A stretch of 64,000 nucleotides of DNA from Acidobacteriota bacterium (GTDB lineage: Bacteria; Acidobacteriota; Blastocatellia; Pyrinomonadales; Pyrinomonadaceae): contig JAFAZX010000009.1 of NCBI GenBank assembly GCA_019239425.1, forward strand, positions 1 to 64,000, given 5' to 3'. The notes beneath the pieces were generated by a model that was not told the DNA's origin, did not search any database, and saw only the letters and a list, made by a program, of their open reading frames with translations. Within the stretch, counting starts at the first letter, position 1; each line of letters begins with the position of its first letter. The translations under genes were made by a program, and so were the position numbers. Positions 17,640 to 28,754 of the stretch are shown here, one piece after another.

Positions 17640-18044
17640 TTGAAACGTACACTCTTCGGCCTCAGCCTCGGACTCGCGGCCTTCGCGGCGAGCCTCTTCG
17701 CGGTCAACGCCTTCGAGCGGGCCGTCAACGTCCGGGCAGACCTCGTCGCCGCGCCCGCGGTCGAGGAGCTGAAGTCCGCGCCCGCGCCGCAGCCGCTGAC
17801 CTGCAGGCTGCACGGCGCGGAGATGTGGCCCCACCGCACCCACTTCGAGGCCGTGGCGGTCTACTCGCAGGACTGGGGCTTCGCGGACGAGAGGTCGAAA
17901 GGCGAGAACAGACGGCGCTTCCCGAACTTCTTCGTCGCCAGAAAGACCGGGGAGAAGGACGAGTACGGCGAGGTCTACCTGCTCTACTCCTGCGAGCGCT
18001 GCCGCGCCGCGTACCGCGAATGGGAGCGGCGCGCCTGGGAATGA
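17640..18044 (+). CDS. Small exported protein of unknown function, Cys-pair C-terminus
   Basis: 134 residues from TTG at 17640, chosen because AGGAGGTG sits 6-7 bases upstream and the reading starts with a signal-like helix ([20 protein letters not shown]). The mature part has [14 protein letters not shown] and ends with [14 protein letters not shown], so four Cys/His candidates for metal binding are available. No family recognised. Begins 11 bases after rpoD and is probably co-transcribed. Confidence 0.6.
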   Translation: MKRTLFGLSLGLAAFAASLFAVNAFERAVNVRADLVAAPAVEELKSAPAPQPLTCRLHGAEMWPHRTHFEAVAVYSQDWGFADERSKGENRRRFPNFFVARKTGEKDEYGEVYLLYSCERCRAAYREWERRAWE

Positions 18045-18057
18045 GGCCCGGCGGCGA

Positions 18058-18087
18058 CTGACGCGGGCCTCCCGCGTGCGGTAAACT
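18058..18087 (+). promoter_or_regulatory. Possible sigma-70 promoter for the radical SAM gene
   Basis: CTGACG (18058-18063), an 18-base spacer, TAAACT (18082-18087). A start near 18094 would leave a 50-base leader. Confidence 0.4.
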
Positions 18088-18143
18088 GACGGCAGGGTTC
18101 GGGCATCAAACCCCGTCTTGCCGTCTTTAGTTTTGGCCGAAGT

Positions 18144-20617
<2,474 letters not shown>

Positions 20618-20634
20618 GTGACGTTCCCTCTGAT

Positions 20635-21840
20635 TCACTTCGGGGGGTTCGGGGGCGCCGCGAGCGCCGCACGGATTGCGGCGAGGACGACCCGCTCGGG
20701 GACTTCCCTGCCGTCCACGACGCGCGCGCGCCCGAGGCTTTCGAGGAGCACCCAGCGGACGCTGCCGCCGACGGCCTTCTTGTCCTTACGCAGCGCCCGC
20801 CCGACGAGCTCGGCGTCGAGGTCTGCGGCCGAGGGCAACCTTCCTGCGAGCGCCACCGCCTCGCGCAAAGATTCTAGCTCCGAACCGTCCAGCAGTCCTA
20901 GCCTTTTCGAAATCTCGCCGGCCGCCACGCACCCGTAGCCGACCGCCTCGCCGTGCCGGAAGCGCCGGTAGCTGGTCACCGCTTCGAGCGCGTGCCCGAC
21001 CGTGTGGCCGAAGTTCAGAATCTTGCGCGAGCGCGCGTCGTCGCGCTTCAGAGACTCGCGCTCGTCGCCCGCGACGATGCGCGCCTTGAACGCGCACTGC
21101 GCCGCGATGATGCGCGCGAGTTCCCCGTCGCGCCCTCCGTCTAACTCTACGACGTTCGCGCCGGCCGCGCGGTTACTGCCGCGGCGCGACTCCTCTTTCA
21201 GAAACCTCTTCGTCCGCTCGAAGAGGCGGAGGTCGCCCGCGGCCCCCTGCTTGACGGCCTCGCACCAGCCGGCGGTCAGCTCGCGCCGCGGCAGAGTCTT
21301 GAGAGTCGCCGTGTCCACGACGACGGCCGCGGGTTGGTGAAAAGCGCCGACGAGGTTCTTGCCCGCGCGCGTGTTGACGCCCGTCTTGCCGCCGACCGAG
21401 GAGTCTATCTGCGCGAGCAGCGTCGTCGGCGCCTGCACGAAGGCCACGCCGCGCAGGTGGAGCGCCGCCGCGAAGCCCGCCACGTCGCCGACCACGCCGC
21501 CGCCGAGCGCGACGACCGCGTCGCTCCTCTCAAGCCCCGACTCGGACAGGAACTCCAGCACGCGCTCGGCCGTCCGCAAAGTCTTGAAGCGCTCGCCCTC
21601 GCCCATCGAATAGTGCGAGACTTCGAGGCCCGCGCCCTTCAGCGAAGAGACGGCGCGTTCCCCGTAGAGCTTAAGCACGCGCTCGTTCGAGACGAGCGCG
21701 ACCTTGCGCGCCTCCTTCGGCAGACTCTTGCGCGCGGCTTCGCCGAGGCGCGCGAGTGCGCCCGCGCCGATCTCGACCCTGTATCCGCGCCCGCCGCCCA
21801 GACGCACGGGCACGCTCAACGTCTTCGCCTCTTCCGTCAT
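20635..21840 (-). CDS. aroB: 3-dehydroquinate synthase
   Basis: 401 residues, longer than the typical 350-370. NAD and metal-site motifs are present: VVALGGGVVGDVAGFAAA, FVQAPTTLLAQIDSSVGGKT, GAFHQP, and LNFGHTVGHALEA with metal-binding histidines. An insertion of about 25 residues (SRRGSNRAAGANVVELDGG, about residues 205-228) explains the extra length. It converts DAHP to dehydroquinate in the shikimate pathway. The start ATG overlaps the stop of the upstream M3-like gene by one base (TGATG). Confidence 0.95.
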   Translation of the reverse strand: MTEEAKTLSVPVRLGGGRGYRVEIGAGALARLGEAARKSLPKEARKVALVSNERVLKLYGERAVSSLKGAGLEVSHYSMGEGERFKTLRTAERVLEFLSESGLERSDAVVALGGGVVGDVAGFAAALHLRGVAFVQAPTTLLAQIDSSVGGKTGVNTRAGKNLVGAFHQPAAVVVDTATLKTLPRRELTAGWCEAVKQGAAGDLRLFERTKRFLKEESRRGSNRAAGANVVELDGGRDGELARIIAAQCAFKARIVAGDERESLKRDDARSRKILNFGHTVGHALEAVTSYRRFRHGEAVGYGCVAAGEISKRLGLLDGSELESLREAVALAGRLPSAADLDAELVGRALRKDKKAVGGSVRWVLLESLGRARVVDGREVPERVVLAAIRAALAAPPNPPK

Positions 21841-23372
21841 CAACCGTCCCTGCCCGCGAGCGCCGCGCACGAAGCGTCGGCCAACAACTCGAAGCCGGCC
21901 TCGCCGCCCCAGAGGAGTTTCGACAACTCCTCCGCGCGGTGGCGCGAGGCCGTGTTCCAAACGTCTATCAACTCCTCGCCCGCGCCCTTCGACTCGAACC
22001 AGCGCCGGCCGTGTCGCCCGCGCAGGTGCTCGCGCAGGCCCGCCGCGAACAGGCGCGCGCGCAACCTCGTCGCCGACCCGAACCATTCGTCCGCGTCGAG
22101 CGGGTGCGTCGCCGCCTCGTGCTTGAACCCTGTCGCCTCCGTGAACCGCGCCGCGTACTCCTCGGCGAGCTGCTCCGAAAGATCGCCCCCCGCCCCGTCG
22201 AGCGCGAGCGCCGCGGCGACCGACGCGCACTCGCGCCGCGCTTCGTAAAGCCCTAAGAGCGCCGCCCGGCGCGCGAGCGCGGAAGTCTCCGCCGCGCGCA
22301 CCCCGCGCCGCGCCTCGACCCAGGACTGTTCTCGCAAGAGGCCCGCGAGCAGGAGTCCGTGCCCCCCTTCCGTCGCGCGGTCGGGCGCGTGTACGAACTC
22401 CGGGTGACGCCGCGCAGTCTCGCGCGACGCCCACGCGAACATCTGCGCCCGCCCGCCTTCGTCGAGACTCTTTCGGAAGAACCCAAGCCCGCCCGCGCCC
22501 GAACCCGGGACGAGCCGCACATCCTCTGGCGGCTCGACGGCGAAGCAGGCCGTCTCCGCAGACTTGCCCGCGCGCGGCACTTCGTCAACGCGCAGGCCGC
22601 GCTGTGACTCGACGCGGACGCCCAAGCCCGCCATCGTCTCCGTGTAGAGCCAACGGAAGTCCCGCGCGGGGAGCTGCGCCTCCGTGTCGGCCGCGCGTTC
22701 GAAGAAGAGGAGGTCTGCGTACTCGGGCGTGCGCCCGGCGGCCGGCCCCAGCTCGCGCGCAGACCACTCGGCCAGCGCAGACATGTAGGCCGACTCCGTC
22801 CTGCGCAGGAAACTCTCCGCGCCGGCCGCGAGGGCTTCGAGGCTCACGCCCGCGAACGATTCGTAGAGCGCGCGCCGCCCCTCGAACCCGAGCTGACGCG
22901 CCGCCCCGTCCAGCGCCTCGAGCCGGGCGGCGCGCAGGTCGTCGCACGCGCGCACCGCGTCGAGCACGCGGCCGTTCAACTCCCTGCGGCGGGCCGCGTC
23001 ACGCTCCGCGGCCAGAAGCCACCGCGCCTCAGACGCGGAGACACGCGCGCCATTCCACTCGAACCCGCCCGACGCCTCGCAACGCCGAAGCTCCTCCGAG
23101 ACTTCGCGGGCGCGCGTCTCGGCGTACTTCAAAGCGGCCGCGCCCGCGAGCGCGCGCAGGCCCGCGCGCTCCGTCTCGAACTGTTCGGGCGTCCCTTCGA
23201 GTTTGCGGCGGAGGTCTTCGAACGCGTCGCGCGTCCAGAGGTCTGCGTAGCGCTCCTCGGCGGGGCGCAGTTCGAGGCGCGGGCTGAGGCCGGCGTGGTG
23301 CTCGAAGCGTGCGCGCTCGGCCGCCGCGGAGTAGGCTGCGTAGTCGCGTCGGTAATCGCTCGGGTCCATCAT
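21840..23372 (-). CDS. M3-family peptidase homologue with degenerate zinc motif
   Basis: 510 residues from MMDPSDY. The all-helical fold and the order of conserved blocks (ALKYAETRAREV, AADTEAQLPARDFRWLYTETMAGLG, DVRLVPGSGAGGLGFFRKSLDEGGRAQ) fit the oligopeptidase-F/thimet family. The motif expected to be HEFGHxLH reads TEGGHGLLL (Thr334-Glu335-Gly-Gly-His338), so the first zinc His is Thr. The protein is probably not an active metallopeptidase, although it is long and intact, which argues for a retained non-catalytic role. It is translationally coupled to aroB. Alternative: an unrelated helical family. Confidence 0.6.
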   Translation of the reverse strand: MMDPSDYRRDYAAYSAAAERARFEHHAGLSPRLELRPAEERYADLWTRDAFEDLRRKLEGTPEQFETERAGLRALAGAAALKYAETRAREVSEELRRCEASGGFEWNGARVSASEARWLLAAERDAARRRELNGRVLDAVRACDDLRAARLEALDGAARQLGFEGRRALYESFAGVSLEALAAGAESFLRRTESAYMSALAEWSARELGPAAGRTPEYADLLFFERAADTEAQLPARDFRWLYTETMAGLGVRVESQRGLRVDEVPRAGKSAETACFAVEPPEDVRLVPGSGAGGLGFFRKSLDEGGRAQMFAWASRETARRHPEFVHAPDRATEGGHGLLLAGLLREQSWVEARRGVRAAETSALARRAALLGLYEARRECASVAAALALDGAGGDLSEQLAEEYAARFTEATGFKHEAATHPLDADEWFGSATRLRARLFAAGLREHLRGRHGRRWFESKGAGEELIDVWNTASRHRAEELSKLLWGGEAGFELLADASCAALAGRDG

Positions 23373-23422
23373 CCGCCGAGGCGCGCCTGGCCCTTCCCTC
23401 TGGTCTTTAAAAGTTCGGCCGG

Positions 23423-23428
23423 ATTGTA
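23423..23428 (-). promoter_or_regulatory. Possible -10 for the M3-like/aroB unit
   Basis: TACAAT on the minus strand about 50 bases upstream of the start. No convincing -35. Confidence 0.3.
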
Positions 23429-23477
23429 GCAGGCGGAAGGGACGGACGAGAACCGCCGGGTCTGAAAGGTCGGTCGG

Positions 23478-23523
23478 AGAAAAATAAGGAGGGCGCGGCA
23501 AACTTGGGGAATGCCGCGCCCTC
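23478..23523 (-). terminator. Strong intrinsic terminator on the minus strand
   Basis: Perfect 12-bp stem 23489-23500 / 23512-23523 (GAGGGCGCGGCA with TGCCGCGCCCTC). Minus-strand reading continues into CCTTATTTTT. It ends either the cdaA-ybbR-glmM transcript or a separate small RNA lying in the 240 bases after glmM. Confidence 0.8.
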
Positions 23524-23765
23524 TTAATGTGTGGTCACTGTCCTCACCCCAGCAACCACTGAGACGGAGGATCCACCAACCGTCTCTCTTGCCCCACACT
23601 CCCTATTGCAACGCCGATGCCATGAAATCGCTGCGCCCGCACGCAAAAATTTTGGCGGTTTTGCTGGGCTTTTGGCATGTGGCCCCGCGGAGCACCGAAG
23701 GTAAGAACCGGCCCGCGTGTAACTCTTACATTGGCTCCAGAGTAAAAACTTCACGCAGGGCGGAT
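23524..23765 (-). ncRNA. Candidate structured small RNA or long structured 3' end after glmM
   Basis: This 242-base gap has no plausible gene. On the minus strand its distal part can form a nested rod: 23529-23534 with 23594-23599, 23552-23555 with 23589-23592, and 23561-23567 with 23580-23586, followed at once by the strong terminator. A weak promoter-like pair (TTTACT, 18 bases, TTACAC) lies near the glmM stop. A 6S-type RNA is one possibility, but no diagnostic sequence is seen. The structure may equally be an mRNA tail. Confidence 0.3.
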
Positions 23766-25163
23766 TCAGCCTTCGCCGAGGCTGCGGCGGATGACGGCGG
23801 CGAGTTCTCCGGCCAGCCCGTCAATCTCCTCCTGGCTCTGCCCCTCGATCATGACGCGCGCCAGAGGCTCCGTCCCCGAGTAGCGCAGGAGCAGCCGCCC
23901 GCCCTCGCCCAAGCGTTCGCGCACCTCGCGCGAGGCGCGGGCCACCTCCTCGACTTCATCGAACGGCAACTTCTCGCGCACGCGCACGTTGACGAGAACC
24001 TGCGGGTAGCGCCTGAAGCCTTCGGTCAACTCTGCCAAAGGCTGCCCCGACTCGACGACGGCGCGCAGAAGGTTGAGCGTCGTCAGCATCCCGTCGCCCG
24101 CGAGGCTCAGGCGCGGGAAGATGATGTGCCCCGACTGCTCGCCGCCCAGGGTCGAGCGCGTCCGCAGCAGCTCTTCGAGCACGTACTTGTCGCCCACGTC
24201 CGTCCGCAGCAGCTCTATCCGGCGCGAGCGCAGTGCGATCTCGAGCCCGATGTTGCTCATCACGGTGGCGACGACGCGGTCGCCCTCAAGCTCGCCGCGC
24301 TCCTGCATCCGCTTCGCCAGAACCCAGAGCGTCGCGTCGCCGTCCACGAGCTGCCCGCGCCCGTCCACGAAGAGCGCGCGGTCTGCGTCGCCGTCGTACG
24401 CGACGCCGAGGTGCACGCCCTCTTCGACGACGCGCCTCTGCAGAACGTCGGTGTGGAGCGAGCCGCAGTCGCGGTTGATGTTGCGGCCGTCGGGCGCGTC
24501 CGCGGTCGAGACGACGCGCGCGCCGAGCAGCGAGAAGAGCGCGGGCGCGAGCTTCGACGCCGCGCCGTTCGCGCAATCGAGGACGACCGTCAGCCCTTCG
24601 ACGTTGAGGCCGGCCGCCACCTCGCCGCTCAGATAGTCGAGGTAGAGCGCGCGCAGCTCGGCCACGCGCAGGCCCGCGCCCTCGGCCAGTCTCTGACCGA
24701 GTACGACCGCGTTCTCCGCAAGCCGCTCGGGCGCGGCGGCGCCCTGGTCGAACGCCGCGTAGATGTCCGCCTCGATGAGCCGCTCGGTCGCGTCGTCGAG
24801 CTTGCGACCCGTCGGGGCGAAAATCTTGATGCCGTTGTCGTGGTAGGGATTGTGCGAGGCGCTGATGACGACGCCCGCGTCCGCCGGGAGCGCGCGCGCG
24901 AGGTAGGCCACGCCCGGCGTCGTGATGACGCCCGCCGAGACGGCCTCCGTTGCGCCGCCCGCGAGCGCGCCTTCGAGGAACGCCCTCTCAATCCACGCGC
25001 CCGACTCGCGCGTGTCGCGCCCCGTGACGACGCGCGGCGCGCGCCCTAATTTCTCCGCGAGGTGTCGCGCGAGCGAGCGCCCGGCCGTGCGAATCGTAGC
25101 GGCGTCGAGCGGGAACCGCCCCGCCTCGCCGCGCATTCCGTCCGTCCCGAAAAGTCTCTTCAT
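23766..25163 (-). CDS. glmM: Phosphoglucosamine mutase
   Basis: 465 residues. FGTDGMRG at the N-terminus, the phosphoserine loop GVVISASHNPYHDNGIKIF (Ser103 by alignment to the family), the Mg loop AYDGDADRALFV and the sugar loop GGEQSGHI, with a C-terminal RYSGTEPLARVMIEG. It isomerises glucosamine-6-P to glucosamine-1-P for peptidoglycan. Its start overlaps the YbbR gene's stop by 4 bases, in the conserved cdaA-ybbR-glmM operon; in Firmicutes GlmM binds and inhibits CdaA. Confidence 0.97.
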   Translation of the reverse strand: MKRLFGTDGMRGEAGRFPLDAATIRTAGRSLARHLAEKLGRAPRVVTGRDTRESGAWIERAFLEGALAGGATEAVSAGVITTPGVAYLARALPADAGVVISASHNPYHDNGIKIFAPTGRKLDDATERLIEADIYAAFDQGAAAPERLAENAVVLGQRLAEGAGLRVAELRALYLDYLSGEVAAGLNVEGLTVVLDCANGAASKLAPALFSLLGARVVSTADAPDGRNINRDCGSLHTDVLQRRVVEEGVHLGVAYDGDADRALFVDGRGQLVDGDATLWVLAKRMQERGELEGDRVVATVMSNIGLEIALRSRRIELLRTDVGDKYVLEELLRTRSTLGGEQSGHIIFPRLSLAGDGMLTTLNLLRAVVESGQPLAELTEGFRRYPQVLVNVRVREKLPFDEVEEVARASREVRERLGEGGRLLLRYSGTEPLARVMIEGQSQEEIDGLAGELAAVIRRSLGEG

Positions 25164-26119
25164 CTGTTAAGCGTAAACTCCGAAGGGCTGGTGTTGACAA
25201 GCTCTACTCTGCCCTGCGCGTTGGGCGGGAGCGCGAGGTGTGCCGCGATCCTGCCGTCTTCGCCGGGCGTGACGACGAGGCGCACGTCCTCGGGGCGCAG
25301 GCCCTGGACGACCGAGCGCGGGCCGCGCAGCGTGACCGTGGCCGTGGCCGGCGAGACCGGGCCGTTTGCTTCCGTCTTGACGGCGACGTTCGTGAAGCGC
25401 TGCTCCGACTGCTCCTCGCCGATCTCGACGCGCACGGAGACGGTCGCGTCGAGGGGCACGACCTTGTGGTCGGGGATGTCGATGGCGACCTGCGGGAGCG
25501 CGAGCGGCTCGCGCCGGAGCGCGAGCGAGATGGTCTCGGTGTAGGCGCGCTCGACGGCGTTGACGTGGCTCTGCGGCCCGCGGACGCGCGTGCGCTCGGG
25601 CGCGACCGTGACGGCGCCGCGGACGAAGCCCGGGGGCGGCTCGCCCTCGAAGCGCGCCTCGACGGGCACCTCGCGCTCGGTGACGGGTTCGAGGTGGAGC
25701 GTCAGGCTGCGCGGCGTGATCTCGCGGATGCTGACGCCCTCGGGCAGCTCCATCGAAACGTTCTTCTCCGTCAGCCGCGGGTTGCGGTCGCCCGGCAGCA
25801 GCCCCGTCAAGTCCAACTGCGCGACGAGGTCGCGCGCGGTCAGCACCGCCAGCTTGTCCTGGCTGCCCGCGAGCAGCACGTCGACCTTGTCGACGGGGTC
25901 GTTGCCGATGGCCACGCCGTCGGTCAGGAGGAATTCGAGGGGCACCTCGTGCAGGCGCTTGGTCGCGGGCGCGCGCTGCGTCGTCACCGCGTACCAGAGG
26001 CCGAGCGTGATGAGCAGCGCGAGCGCCTTCAGCGTCCAGTCTTCGAGGAAGAGCGCGCGCAGCCAGCGCCGCGTGACGCCGCCCCGCTCGAAGTCCTTCG
26101 TCGTCTGCCCGGTTGCCAT
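25160..26119 (-). CDS. YbbR-domain protein (CdaR-like regulator of c-di-AMP synthesis)
   Basis: 319 residues. After a basic N-terminus comes one membrane helix (LKALALLITLGLWYAVT, about 31-47), then an extracytoplasmic region with three YbbR-like repeats; each carries the V(R/T)GP pattern (VRGPQSHV, LRGPRSVV). In Firmicutes the orthologue CdaR binds the cyclase CdaA and modulates it. Position between cdaA (3-base gap) and glmM (ATGA overlap) supports the same role. Confidence 0.9.
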   Translation of the reverse strand: MATGQTTKDFERGGVTRRWLRALFLEDWTLKALALLITLGLWYAVTTQRAPATKRLHEVPLEFLLTDGVAIGNDPVDKVDVLLAGSQDKLAVLTARDLVAQLDLTGLLPGDRNPRLTEKNVSMELPEGVSIREITPRSLTLHLEPVTEREVPVEARFEGEPPPGFVRGAVTVAPERTRVRGPQSHVNAVERAYTETISLALRREPLALPQVAIDIPDHKVVPLDATVSVRVEIGEEQSEQRFTNVAVKTEANGPVSPATATVTLRGPRSVVQGLRPEDVRLVVTPGEDGRIAAHLALPPNAQGRVELVNTSPSEFTLNR

Positions 26120-26122
26120 CGC

Positions 26123-26965
26123 TCAGAAGTTGGAGGTCAGTTCGGTCTCGGCCTGCCGCTCGCCGTCCGCCTCGGCGTTGCGCGAGCCGGGCTCCATCGC
26201 GTCGATGATGGCGGCGCGCAGGCGCGTGCCGTCGAGGCCGCGGCGGATCTGCCCGCCCTGCACGAAGGAGACGAGGCCCGTCTCCTCGGAGACGACGACC
26301 GCGACGGCGTCCGTGTCCTCGGTGATGCCGATGGCCGCGCGGTGGCGCGTGCCGAGGTCTTTCGAGAGCAGGGGGTTCAGCGTGAGCGGGAGGAAGCAGG
26401 CGGCGGCCGCCGCGCGGTGGCCGCGGATGACGACCGCGCCGTCGTGCAGGGGCGTCGCCGGGTTGAAGATGGTGACGAGCAGGTCGTACGAGAGTTCCGC
26501 GTCGAGCAGCACGCCCCCCTCGATGACGTTACGCAGGGAGACGCCGCGCTCGACGACGATGAGCGCGCCCGTCTTCGTCGAGGCGAGCGTCGTCGCGGCC
26601 AGCACGATCTCGTCGTAGACGCCCTCGCCGAACTGACCCCTGTGGCGGATGAGGAAGGGCATGCGGAAGCGGTTGCCGAAGTGGACGAGCGCCTGCCGTA
26701 TCTCGTTCTGGAAGAGGACGACGACCGCGACCGAGACGACGAACGGCGACAGCCGCAGGATGCTTTCGAGCGTCGCCAGGTCGAACCGCACCGCCGCCCA
26801 GTAGAGTAGCGCCAGCGCCACGAGCGCCAGCGCCATCGGCGCCGCGCGCGTGCCGCGCAAGGCCCGCAGCAGCGCGTAGACCAACAGGAAGACCAGCGCG
26901 ATGTCCACGAGGTTCCGCGGCTCGCGCAAGGACTGCCAATATTGGTTGTGCGCCTGAAGAAGCAT
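26123..26965 (-). CDS. cdaA: Membrane diadenylate cyclase CdaA
   Basis: 280 residues from ATG 26965. Three membrane helices (about 20-90) precede the DAC domain, which has LHDGAVVIRG (Asp175-Gly-Ala) and TRHRAAIG (Arg207-His-Arg), the two motifs that bind and cyclise ATP to c-di-AMP. An upstream in-frame start would add 24 residues translated from the AAAATCTAAAATC array (KIKNLKSK); I reject it because the family starts close to MLLQ. First gene of the cdaA-ybbR-glmM operon. Confidence 0.95.
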   Translation of the reverse strand: MLLQAHNQYWQSLREPRNLVDIALVFLLVYALLRALRGTRAAPMALALVALALLYWAAVRFDLATLESILRLSPFVVSVAVVVLFQNEIRQALVHFGNRFRMPFLIRHRGQFGEGVYDEIVLAATTLASTKTGALIVVERGVSLRNVIEGGVLLDAELSYDLLVTIFNPATPLHDGAVVIRGHRAAAAACFLPLTLNPLLSKDLGTRHRAAIGITEDTDAVAVVVSEETGLVSFVQGGQIRRGLDGTRLRAAIIDAMEPGSRNAEADGERQAETELTSNF

Positions 26966-27060
26966 TTTTGATTTTAGATTTTTGATTTTAGATTGTTTGA
27001 AATAGCTAAAGCTGAACGCGACAGCCTCAAATCTCAAATCAAAAATCTAAAATCAAAAAT
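26964..27060. repeat. Word-hairpin locus, AAAATCTAAAATCAAAAAT class
   Basis: Left arm 26964-26994 (TTTTTGATTTTAGATTTTTG...), right arm 27029-27060 inverse. Strongly A/T-rich in a GC-rich chromosome. It begins at the cdaA start codon and ends at the stop codon of the CDF gene. Confidence 0.9.
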
Positions 27061-28008
27061 TCAGCCAATGTGCTGCGGTATGGGGGCGTCGGGGCCGGGC
27101 TCGCTGCGGCGCGCCGTCTCAAGGAAGATCATGTCCACCATCGGCTCGGCGGCCTTGATCTTCTGCTCGACCTCGTTGATCGTCTGCTCGATGTCGTCGG
27201 TCGCCAGCTCGTCGCGGAAGTTGACGTGCGCGTTGATCAGAATCTGCTTCGGCGCGAGGTGCATCGTCAACAGCTCGACCACCTCGCAGACGTTCGGGTG
27301 CGAGAGGATCGCCGAGCGGATGGCTTCGAGCGACTTCGGCGTCGCCGCCTCCCCGAGCAGCAGCCCGCGCGACGAGCGCGCGAGCGCGAAGGCGACGAAG
27401 GCCAGCACGAGCCCGATGGCAATCGAAGCCACGCCGTCCCAGTACGCGCCGCCGCCCGGCCCCGCGTGATGCTCGGTCAGGTACAGGCCGGTCGCCGCGA
27501 TGACGATGCCGATGAGCGCCGCCGTGTCCTCGAAGAGCACCGTCTTCGCCGTCGGGTCTTTCGACTCGCGGAGGTACTCCCTGAAGCTCATCCCCTCGTG
27601 GTGCGCCTCGCGCACCTCCTGGTAGATGGCGAGCCCGATGGAGCCGGACTCGATGACGAAGGAGGCCGCGAGCACGCCGTAGGCCCAGCCCAGGTTCTCC
27701 GGCGGGTGCGGGTGCGAGAGCTTGATGATGCCCTCGTAGATGGCGTAGGTCGCGCCGACGCCGAAGATGAAGACGGCCGCGATGAACGACCAGAAGAAGC
27801 GCTCCTTGCCGTAGCCGAACGGGTGCTTCTCGGAAGCGGGCCGGCGGTAGAACCTCAGACCCAGCAGCAGGAAGACCTGGTTGGTCGTGTCCGCCAGGGA
27901 GTGCAGCGCCTCGGCCATCATGCCCGAGGAGCCGGTCATCCCGGCCGCGATGAATTTGAGTACAGTGATAATCCCGTTGGCGAACAGCGCACCGAGCACT
28001 GCCAACAT
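27061..28008 (-). CDS. Cation diffusion facilitator (CDF) metal transporter
   Basis: 315 residues with six predicted membrane helices and a C-terminal cytoplasmic ferredoxin-like domain. Transport-site motifs: ALHSLADTTNQ in helix II (HxxxD) and LFEDTAALIG in helix V (HxxxD-like, here E-D). Also KHPFGYGKERFFW, typical of the Zn/Fe/Mn CDF group. CGGAGG precedes the ATG. Exports divalent metal in exchange for protons; the exact metal is not predictable. Confidence 0.9.
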   Translation of the reverse strand: MLAVLGALFANGIITVLKFIAAGMTGSSGMMAEALHSLADTTNQVFLLLGLRFYRRPASEKHPFGYGKERFFWSFIAAVFIFGVGATYAIYEGIIKLSHPHPPENLGWAYGVLAASFVIESGSIGLAIYQEVREAHHEGMSFREYLRESKDPTAKTVLFEDTAALIGIVIAATGLYLTEHHAGPGGGAYWDGVASIAIGLVLAFVAFALARSSRGLLLGEAATPKSLEAIRSAILSHPNVCEVVELLTMHLAPKQILINAHVNFRDELATDDIEQTINEVEQKIKAAEPMVDMIFLETARRSEPGPDAPIPQHIG

Positions 28009-28244
28009 AAGCGACCTCCGCCTTGCTGAGTTTGCACGCCTCCGCGCCGATTATGACGGAGAAACCGGCGCAAATCAACGCACCCGATTTCCAGGCTCGG
28101 ACACGAAGGGGCCGCGTGCGGCCTCTCCAGCGCGCACACGGCCCCGCGGCACAACCCGTGTGAGTGCGGGCGTGCCCGAGGGTGCGTTGCCCAGACGTAC
28201 CCCCGTTACTGACCGCCGACCAAAATGCCCATGTGAGACTCCTG

Positions 28245-28253
28245 TGGTATATT
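28245..28253 (+). promoter_or_regulatory. Possible extended -10 promoter for the XRE gene
   Basis: TGG followed by TATATT (28248-28253), an extended -10 with no clear -35. It would give a leader of about 170 bases. Confidence 0.4.
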
Positions 28254-28259
28254 CCCGCC

Positions 28260-28432
28260 GGTCTTTGATAAGGCAACGGGTCTGATGCGTACGTTTGCTC
28301 ACCCTCAGAAGAGATGAGCATCGCCGTTGAGCAAGGAAGGTTCCTACTCACGGCGAACAGATTACGCAGATGCATCCTACTATCAGTTGATAGTGAAAGC
28401 AAGAGCCGAATGCTGTCAGGAGGTGATTCCTG
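28260..28432 (+). promoter_or_regulatory. Structured leader of the XRE regulator gene
   Basis: Contains a hairpin at 28322-28355 (CGCCGTTGAG pairing with CTCACGGCG, with an inner GGAA/TTCC stem), then CAGGAGGTGATTCCTG directly before the ATG. The last element is itself palindromic (CAGGA...TCCTG) and could hide the ribosome site. No known riboswitch class recognised. The rest of the gap from 28009 shows only GC-rich sequence without a gene. Confidence 0.35.
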
Positions 28433-28708
28433 ATGGCGCGGCGCCCGGCCCCGAAACGTTTAGGGGAAAAGCTTCTACAAATCAGGACGGCGTTAGGATT
28501 GAGCCAGACGGGAATTGTTGAGAGGCTCGACTATCAAGAATCTCCGCTCTACGCCGCGCAGATATCCAACTTCGAGCAGGGAAAACGCGAGCCGCCGTTA
28601 CAATTGCTTCTGGCTTACGCGAGACTGGCTAACATACCTCTGGAAATCCTGGCCGACGACGAGCTAGACCTGCCCGCACAGCTACCCGCCCCGCGCACCC
28701 GGCGTTAA
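28433..28708 (+). CDS. XRE-family helix-turn-helix regulator
   Basis: 91 residues. The HTH spans about 10-65: LGEKLLQIRTALGLSQTGIV, then ISNFEQGKREPPLQLLLAYAR, the classic Cro/C1-type pattern. The short Pro-rich tail (PAQLPAPRTRR) has no effector domain. It stands alone between a CDF gene and a repeat, so its targets are unknown. AGGAGGT gives a strong ribosome site. Confidence 0.85.
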   Translation: MARRPAPKRLGEKLLQIRTALGLSQTGIVERLDYQESPLYAAQISNFEQGKREPPLQLLLAYARLANIPLEILADDELDLPAQLPAPRTRR

Positions 28709-28754
28709 TAGTTCGATGAGTAAATCACAGCGGCGTGTTGTTGGACGCGACCTC

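Noticed and set aside
26966..27037. Longer CdaA with 24 extra N-terminal residues
   Set aside because: The extension is translated from the AAAATCTAAAATC array and is not part of the family.
28009..28260. Possible tRNA between the CDF and XRE genes
   Set aside because: No cloverleaf, no T-loop GGTTCGA motif and no CCA-compatible acceptor stem could be traced.
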